Origin: UBA9926 sp964524295
GTDB taxonomy: Bacteria > Pseudomonadota > Gammaproteobacteria > Pseudomonadales > Azotimanducaceae
Length of the DNA: 7,356 nt
Reading direction: 5' to 3'
NCBI GenBank assembly: GCA_964524295.1
Contig: CAZGCW010000194.1
Coordinates: forward strand, 1-7,356
The notes under the pieces: generated by a model
What the model was told of the DNA's origin: nothing
What the model saw: the letters and a program-made list of their open reading frames with translations, nothing else
The model's database searches: none
In this document: piece after piece, positions 1-7,100 of the stretch
Position numbering within the stretch: position 1 is the stretch's first letter
Layout: each line of letters starts with the position of its first letter
Position numbers and translations under genes: made by a program

Positions 1-978
1 CGAGCATGCCGTCTTGTGCCAGCAATGTATGATGCTGACCTGACCAGGCCATTTCCCGGTTTTTCAGCCGACACTCTGGAACAACTGAAGCTGAATTTCC
101 AAGCCGAATCACAATCTCCGGGTAAACAGTCAAAACTAATGGATGCGGTGTGTGAACTGAAGCACAGCTTTCGGTTCTCTCAACAGCAGGGTATTGGCAA
201 ACTCGCACGCTCAATTATCAAGGGAGACCCTGAGTTCCCAGCTGATTCAGAGCAAGTCGAAGTCAACAGCTTGTCCACATCGACTGTCGAGCAGGTCATT
301 ACGCCACTGTCAGACTATGTGCGTCTGCTCCATCAGCAGATTCCCCTGCAGAGACTTTTCGATGAATTAAATTGCTTCAAGGTCCTGACACCCACCCGGG
401 AAGGCCCCTGGGGTGTCATCAGTATTAACGGACATATCGAGAAAATGCTTGAGACCCTGAACCTGAAGCAACCGGGCCAGAGCCACTATCATGGCCGAGC
501 CATTATGATCCTCACCAACGACTATGTCCTAGGCCTGTTTAACGGCGATATTGGTCTGTGTGTCGATCAAGGTAAACTAACCGACCTGATGCAACCGGCT
601 TCAGACGATTCCAGAACACCTTCCATGGTGGCCTGCTTCCCGGACGGCTCAGGATTGAAAACCGTGCCACTGAACAGACTGCCAGAACACGAAACCTGCT
701 TTACCATGACAGTGCATAAAAGCCAGGGGTCCGAATTTGAGCAAGTGGGCCTGGTTCTTGCGAAGGCTGAAAGTGATATCAGCGAGCACTTACAAACCAG
801 AGAATTACTCTATACCGCAGTGACCCGATGCCGCAGCAAGGTGTCCATCTTTGCAGACCCGCCCACTTGGGAAAAAGCAGTCCAGCGGCAACTAGGCAGA
901 AGTAGTGGCCTGGCTGAATTTCTTGCCCAGGCTGATCAGCAACCTGACCACAAAACCAGCAAGCTCGAAGCTAATTAA
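1..978 (+). CDS. recD: RecD, exodeoxyribonuclease V alpha subunit (5'-truncated, C-terminal half)
   Basis: RecD is the 5'-to-3' superfamily 1B helicase motor of the cytoplasmic RecBCD complex, which processes double-strand DNA ends for recombination. The frame is open from base 1 to the TAA at 976-978, giving about 325 residues. The family is usually near 600, so the first half, with the Walker A and Walker B motifs, lies left of the window; the GTG at 16 is internal, not a start. Visible family motifs, in order: the HSFRF segment with GIGKLA (nt 163-192, motif III/IV area), LTPTREGPWGV (385-417), GRAIMILTND followed by GLFNGDIG (493-555), PEHET with TVHKSQGSEF (682-738, helicase motif V area) and ELLYTAVTRCRSK (802-840, motif VI with its arginine). 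The C-terminal RRSGL-like segment (GRSSGL, about 895-912) is also present. No disruption is seen. It probably follows recB/recC upstream, which cannot be checked here. The identification is firm from motif order and spacing. Confidence 0.95.
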   Translation, partial: RACRLVPAMYDADLTRPFPGFSADTLEQLKLNFQAESQSPGKQSKLMDAVCELKHSFRFSQQQGIGKLARSIIKGDPEFPADSEQVEVNSLSTSTVEQVITPLSDYVRLLHQQIPLQRLFDELNCFKVLTPTREGPWGVISINGHIEKMLETLNLKQPGQSHYHGRAIMILTNDYVLGLFNGDIGLCVDQGKLTDLMQPASDDSRTPSMVACFPDGSGLKTVPLNRLPEHETCFTMTVHKSQGSEFEQVGLVLAKAESDISEHLQTRELLYTAVTRCRSKVSIFADPPTWEKAVQRQLGRSSGLAEFLAQADQQPDHKTSKLEAN

Positions 979-1074
979 CCTTACGGCTATCGGTTGGTTC
1001 ATCCAGCCAGAGACCGGCCTGAACAGGCAGCACTAAATCTAGTCAAGTTCAAAAAAGGGATGCAGGTCGTCGCG
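979..1074. other. Convergent intergenic gap with weak hairpins
   Basis: This 96-bp stretch separates the stop codons of two genes that face each other, so it should hold their transcription ends. Downstream of recD there is a 6-bp stem with one G-T pair (992-997 against 1003-1008, 5-nt loop), but no T-run follows it. For the leftward gene, six T's on the - strand (1056-1051) follow a poor stem: GATGC at 1095-1091 pairs with GCATC at 1063-1059, extended by three pairs past a two-base bulge, with a 27-nt loop. Neither is a textbook intrinsic terminator. No small gene with a ribosome binding site was seen. Confidence 0.5.
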
Positions 1075-1100
1075 TCAAATCATACCAAAGGCATCTACCT
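1051..1100 (-). terminator. Possible weak intrinsic terminator of the giant gene
   Basis: On the - strand the gene's last codons and stop are followed by CCC and six T's (1059-1051). A stem of 5 bp plus 3 bp across a bulge can form just before the T-run, but the loop is 27 nt and contains the stop codon. A separate perfect 7-bp inverted repeat (1095-1101 with 1111-1117) lies just inside the coding end and could compete with it. This is inference from base pairing by eye; Rho-dependent ending is equally possible. Confidence 0.2.
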
Positions 1101-4100
1101 GGCCATCATGCAGGTAGTGGTGCAGGTCGAGGCCAGAGGCTGGCTTTTGTGCATTTTCCTCTGCCGTGTCAGACAGATCACTGTGAACATACAGAGACAC
1201 ACCATTTTCCTGGAAAAGGTAATACAGTTCACCATCGCCAAAAAGATCAATTTCACTGTCAGTGGGTGTGATCGCATCTAAATCCAGTCCATTGAGTAAT
1301 ACAGCATCCTCAGCATCGCCGTTGATCACCAGCACTTTATTCTCAGAGTCCTCTTCATACGCATTGAGGCTGTTATCGCCGACGATATCAACCAGGTCGG
1401 CAAGATTCAGCTCAAGGGTGTCTGCAGTGCCATTGTCGCTCATATCCAGGATTTCAAAGTTATTCAGGTTTTCAACGCCGCTAAGGTCCACATTCCCGGA
1501 GATCACTGCGGTGTCGACACCACGACCACCATCAATCAGAGTATCCATTGCGTCAAACATGATCTGATCATTGCCATCCCCGCCGAGTTGCACATCGGCA
1601 CCAGACCCCGCATCGAGAACATCATCTCCGGCTCGGCCTGATAGTGTCTCACCCGCAGCAGTACCCTCAAGCGCATCGTCTTCTGACGTGCCATAGATAC
1701 TGACACCACCATCATTCTCATACACATGCACCCGGGTATGCTGGTCAAAGTACAAGGAGACATCGCCTTCATGAACTTCTGAAAACAGGGTCGGCGTTGC
1801 ATCAATCTCTGCATAGCGATCTTCGCCAGCTGCGAAATCGCCATACAGGTCAATCTCGTCTCCGATGTTACCCACCACCACCAGGGCGGTGGCATCATCT
1901 ACCAGTTCATTTCCGCCATCGATAATTCGACTGATATCAGCTGCTTCCATCACCAGCGTCTGGTCACTGGCATCATCCATGCGCAGCACTTCGATGTTGT
2001 CAAAGGTGGTCCCATGCCAGCCACTACTGGCCAGGAAAACAAATGATTCTGTCACGTCGGGCAGGACAATCGAGTCGATTCCCTCGCCACCATCAATCCG
2101 CTTAACATCAATGGCGGATAGCTCGAAGGTGTCATCGCCTGCCTGGCCGTAAGCGGTATCACCGGATCTGATATTGACAATAACGTCATCGTCTTCACCG
2201 GCAATCACAAAAGTCTCTGTTGCCGCACTCATATCGATGGTATCCGCGCCGCTGGTGCCCTCTATGACGTCTGAGGTGGCAACTGCGACCAGCGAAATAC
2301 TGGTCTGAGTCTGTACCATATCCAGCAATGCATAATCCGGATCACCATCAAGGAATAATCCACCGACTTCATCAAAGGAACCGAGAATACTGACCGCTGT
2401 GATCATCACCGTGCTGGCTGTAGCGCTGGTACCTGCCTGGTTAATATTGAGATAGCCACCGTTGATGCTAAGCACCCCGCCGCTGCTGCCGGTCGAAGTG
2501 ATCTGCAGCTGATCATGATTAGATGAGCCGTAAAGTGCATAGTCCATATTGAGCTGACTACCCGATTCAAATACCACCTCCCCGGAGTCATCTGATGTTC
2601 TGATCCTCAGCACGCCATAATCCTCTGACGCATACCCATACATATAACCATCAGCTAGGTAGAGAACACCCTCATTGATAAAGCTGGCGTTAGTTGATGT
2701 TAAATCGATGGTTGAATAATCGCCCAAAGCATTTGCCGCGGCATACAGCTCTCCGGACTGACCATTGAGCAGGATATTACCCTCACCCAGGGCCAGCACC
2801 GAATCCTCGTTAAGCACCATGACGCCATTGTTTTCATGAGTCACTGCCCAAGTGTTTTCATACAACTTGAGGATCGATGCGCTCTCGAGTTCGAAATGAC
2901 CTTGATTGATGATGATTCCCTGCAGTTCCATCTGGACTGCTACCTCGGTGTCGCCGGCATAAAATGCACCTTCGTTGGTGAAGGTAGCGGTATTAATGCC
3001 CTCACCGAATTCTATGATATTGATATTGGTGTTATTGGGGTGGAAATAAAAATCCCCCTCATTAACGAAATCATTATCAACCACCATTGTCAGCTGATCG
3101 CTATAATATCCTGCCCAGATTTCGGTTCCCGGCTCGTTATAGAGATGACCTCTGATGGTAATATCATCATCGAGATCCAGCTCCAGGTCTTCATACACGT
3201 CATCAAAATCGAAAGAGGTGTAAAGATCTCCCTCTATAACGCTCACACCAGAAATACTCATGTCGTTAAAATTCGCTAAAGTCACATCACTTGCGGTGGT
3301 CAGGTTATTGAAATAGACGTAACTATGGTTCACAAATAGTGCAGTTCCTGATCCTTCATTGATCAATTGCAAACTATCGGCACCGGATCCGTCCAACGTC
3401 ACATCATAAGAGTCATCCATGGCGTCAACATCAATGACACCCGTCAGTGACAGGGTCAGATCCCCAGTCAACACTAAGGTTGGGCAGTCATAATAGTCCG
3501 AAGTTGCGCCGGCAAAAGTGGTCTCACTGTCCATGCGTATGATGCCACTGTTCTCACCATCACCGCCGGACAGGGTTGCCGTGTAGGTGTCTTCGTTCAT
3601 AAACAACCCTATTTCACCGCCTCGCGTATCCAGAACATTGTCAGCCAGGTCAAAGCTGACATCATCGTCGGCGTCAGTACCTAATACTCCTTCATTGGTG
3701 AATACGATGCCAGCACCGACTGCAAGTGATACCTGGGCGCCACCATTGATTTCGGTGCGGTATTGATTATTCACATCTATACCAAGGGTTAAATTCCCGC
3801 TGAGGTACAATTCAGAATGATTGGTGATGCTGCCCTGGCCATCGAGCTCTAGGGTTTCACCACTGGCACCGGCATTGACCCAGCCACCCTGCAATACCGT
3901 CAGGTTCAAATCCAGCGTGCCCCCTTCAAGATCAGCACTGGCTTCATCGGCTATGGTGATGCTGCCATTGCCATTGCTATTAATCTGCCCTCCTTCATCG
4001 AGCTGCAATGAGCCATTGATGGTCAGCAGGCCGCCCAGGGTCAGAACTGAAGTATCATTACCAGCACCTTCGTTGCCGGCCCCTACGTACAGCTCGAGAC

Positions 4101-7100
4101 TCGGTGCTACCGTAGAATCATCCGCAACAATGAGCTCGAATGACTCGGCCGCACTGTCACCATCGCCAAGCTGCAGGCTGCCAATGGTCTCGGTCTGGGT
4201 GCCGGTATCCTCAGGCGTCCACTTCTCTATGCTGAACGAATTGATTGTCTGGCTAGCCTGATCTAGGGTAATAGTGCCAATGATGCGCACATCATCCGTG
4301 CTAGCCACTTGGCTTAATTGGCTGGCCTGCGAGACCACTGCCTCCATCCCATCACTGACATCCAGGGTAATCGCACCGTCGTCTTGTGAAAACTCCAGAT
4401 CATAGCCAGCTGCCAGGTTAGTTTGCACAGCATTAAAATTAGCGCCCTGTTGATAGCTCGAGCCAAGATCCAGGCTCATCACGGCAGCATTCGCAGTCGC
4501 GGCATCGTTATCCGGGTAAAAGTTGTGATTGGCGTCAAACAGCAGACTGAGTGTACCCAGGTGTACTGAACTACTTGATGGCTGAATGAGATCCGCCTGC
4601 AAACCACCAACCGTCATGGTATCCGTCGAATTGAGATTCACCTCAAGCTCAATAAGACTGGATTCTTCAAGAACCAAATCCCCGGTAATGACCAAACTGG
4701 CACCATTTAAACTGGATAACTCAGAAAAATCGGCATGCGAGCCAATCACCCGAATGATCCCGCCATTGGTCATCTGGTCTAGGGTGACCTGACCTGCTTC
4801 AACCTGAAATGTACCATAATTGGTCATCTCTGCCTGAATGTTGACATTAAAGTCATAGACCGGATCATCGCTATTGCCATAACCATCATCCTCAACCGTA
4901 ACGTCATCTTCGATAAAAATAGAGCCCGTATTCGTCCAGGGCTCTACCGAAGTGAGGTTGGCGTTAAATTCAGGATAACCCCCGGTTTGTGAGGTTGAAC
5001 TCGGCACACTGGTTTCAAGCCTGATCTCAATGATGCCCTGATTATCAAATACCGAACCGAATTGCAGACCTGTTTCCGTTGTAGAGTAACCGACCTCGAT
5101 GGCCAGCAAGCCAGCACTGTTATCGAAGTCGCCATTGATCTCATTATCGGCACCACCGACGAAAATCCAGCCCTGATTAACCAGGTCGGTTTCGATCACA
5201 TCCGAATCATACAAATCCAATTCCGTGCTGTGAGCGACGACAAGCACGGCGTTATTATCATAGGGGAAGAGGGTTACCGCTGCTCCAGCTAGACCTAACC
5301 CAACGAAATTAGAAGTCGAATAAGTGGTGTCAATAACAATCGTTCCAGTATCATTGTGACTCTGATCGCCATCGAAAAATCCCAGCCTACCATAGCCGAG
5401 AAAATCGCTGTTCTCACCCAGAATCAGGGTCCCGCCCTCCAGACCCAGGGCGCCATTATTCGGGTCAAAATCAACCTGACCCAGGCGCAGATCCACGGTC
5501 TGGTTCGGGTTGGTAAACAGCAAAGGTGCATCGAGGACAATCTGCCCGGAAGCTGTCAACACAAAAGAATCCAGGTATATCTCGTTGACACCGCCATAAT
5601 AATAATAATAAAAATCGGAAGCAGTTGACCACAAGGTACCGGATTCAGTGTAAGTGCCATCCAGCAGCAGGCTAGCATGGTTGTAGTAATCAACTTCGAG
5701 TACAACCAGGCCGTCGTTATCCAGCGACCCGGCGCTGACAATACCACCACCGCCTATGGAAAGAGTACCCGAAGCAGATTGGCTGATCGCGCCCATTTCC
5801 AGCTGGCCAGTGGAAACAGACTGAACTTCAAGCACGGCAGTTCCAGTACCATACATATCAGTAGCACCAGAAACCGAAATCGATCCGGCATTTTCCAGCT
5901 CAAGGGTAAGCATGTAACCGCCATAGGTGGCATAATTTTCCGATGAAACTTCAAGCACCCCGGACTCGCCCTGGGTAAAATTGCCGGTATAAACAGGATG
6001 AGCCAGATAAACAGCCTCTTCGTAATTCGTCCCTACTCCTACGGTATAATAGTTACCATTTGAAGACGAACTGACATGAATGTCACCATTATTTTCAACG
6101 GCACCATCCAGGGTAAAATTATACCCTGTAGCATCAATGGTAGTTTCATTGATCAGGGTATCATCCCAACCCAGGTTATAGAAATTAAGACCGCTGGTAT
6201 CACCATCGATCGTAATCGTGTCTGGTCCCGGACTCTCGCTCGCATCAATAAAGCCACCTCCCTCACTAAAATCGAGGGTGACGGTGCTGCCAAGATCTGA
6301 GGTCAGGTAGATCTCGTCAATATGAGCCATAAACTGGACCCGGTCTCCAGGTCCCGCATCGATCAGTTCTACATCCCCTAAACCTGGGTCATCCCCATGA
6401 TTAGAGACGACCAGCTCGGCTTCACCAGCCACGAACTGATGGCCCTCGCCTTCGACAATAAGATCCGGGTCCCGGACGCTCAGCACGAAAGTATCGCCCC
6501 TTTCCTCATTCACACCGTCATCTGCCGATACCGTGATCAGATAGTCGCCGGCCATGCCCTCAACAAAGAGTCCCGACAAGATCATGGTACCCTGGGTATA
6601 ACCATTGGTGTCCGTGGTGACATCGGGCGTAAAGGATAGATAAGTGTCAATTTCAGCAGGGATGGCATAGCCCAGAGTGAGGGCGTCACCGTCTACGTCA
6701 TAAAACAAAAAAGTCTCTGAATAGGATTCTTCAATTACAACCGCTTCGTGAACTAGATCAGTCGTATCCAGATATGGGGGTGAATTCGCTGAATCATAAC
6801 TACCGACTAAGGTTACCGTCACGGTCTGGTCAAAGCTGCTACCCTGACCATCGGATACCGTTATAATATAATCTTGGGTCAGTGCCTCTTCCTCTTCAAG
6901 ATAATCCAGGTCGGCATCAACAACCGTGAGACTCCATTGGACCAAACCGCTGCCATCTACGCTGGCATCTTCTGTTACAGTAACATCAAAATCACCCAGG
7001 CTAGTGGCATTGGAGCCCACCGCCTGTACGCTGACGGTGTGTGTCTCCAGATCCACATCCTCAAAAGTAAACGAACCCGTACCAGTCAGATGGTCGGTCA

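Larger units (their letters stand above)
1174..2259 (-). repeat. Tandemly duplicated RTX-plus-cap unit
   Basis: Each RTX array is followed by a cap of about 120 residues with shared landmarks. Both start with IDGG(E/R)G(I/V)D. Copy 1 then has NIEVLRMDD, TLVMEAADISRIID, ALVVVGNIGDEIDLYG and YFDQHTRVHVY; copy 2 has NFEILDMSD, TLELNLADLVDIVG, VLVINGDAEDAVLLNG and YLFQENGVSLY. The last RTX units of the two copies are 187 residues apart. Caps with an FE-hydrophobic-L-D-M strand and an L-V-x-G-x-x-x-D-x-V/I-x-L strand are common near the C-terminus of type I-secreted giant proteins. The copies have diverged widely, so the duplication is old or came from shuffling of a common module. Confidence 0.7.
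2272..6462 (-). repeat. Beta-solenoid-like repeat region with N-x-G turns
   Basis: About 1,397 residues consist almost entirely of short beta strands broken by Gly, Asn and Asp. A recurring element is hydrophobic-x-N-x-G followed by alternating hydrophobics, for example VENNGDIHV, LDNDGLVVL, FDNQGIIEI, WTNTGSIFI, MTNYGTFQV, FTNEGVLGT, FVNEGDFYF, FTNEGAFYA and FINEGVLYL. About twenty copies are visible. In the denser part (about 3063-2900) they recur every 23-29 residues, near the length of a parallel beta-helix turn. The look is that of filamentous-haemagglutinin-like or autotransporter passenger solenoids, although no barrel or partner-secretion domain is present in the window. The fold is inferred from periodicity only; no enzyme active site such as a pectate lyase motif was recognised. 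Confidence 0.65.

Noticed and set aside
16..18. GTG as start codon of recD
   Set aside because: The frame is open to base 1, and the product would lack the nucleotide-binding half that RecD needs; the gene continues to the left.
992..1008. Hairpin after recD as intrinsic terminator
   Set aside because: The stem is only 6 bp with one G-T pair and no T-run follows it.
994..1281. Open frame on the + strand crossing the intergenic gap
   Set aside because: It starts at TTG without a ribosome binding site, and most of it is antisense to the C-terminus of the giant gene.
1536..1898. 120-codon open frame on the - strand, Met-rich
   Set aside because: Overlaps the RTX/cap coding region in another frame; the Met runs come from ATG triplets in GAT-G codon contexts of the real frame.
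2836..3279. 147-codon open frame on the + strand, Ile-rich
   Set aside because: Antisense shadow: the Asp/Asn-rich repeats of the - strand read as Ile/Val on the opposite strand. No domain recognised.
3821..4261. 146-codon open frame on the + strand
   Set aside because: It lies wholly antisense to the giant gene, has low-complexity Ser/Pro-rich content mirroring the repeat codons, and no ribosome binding site or family resemblance.
2272..6462. Long repeat region as CRISPR or satellite DNA
   Set aside because: The repeats are visible only at protein level; there are no identical direct repeats with spacers in the DNA, and the frame is uninterrupted.
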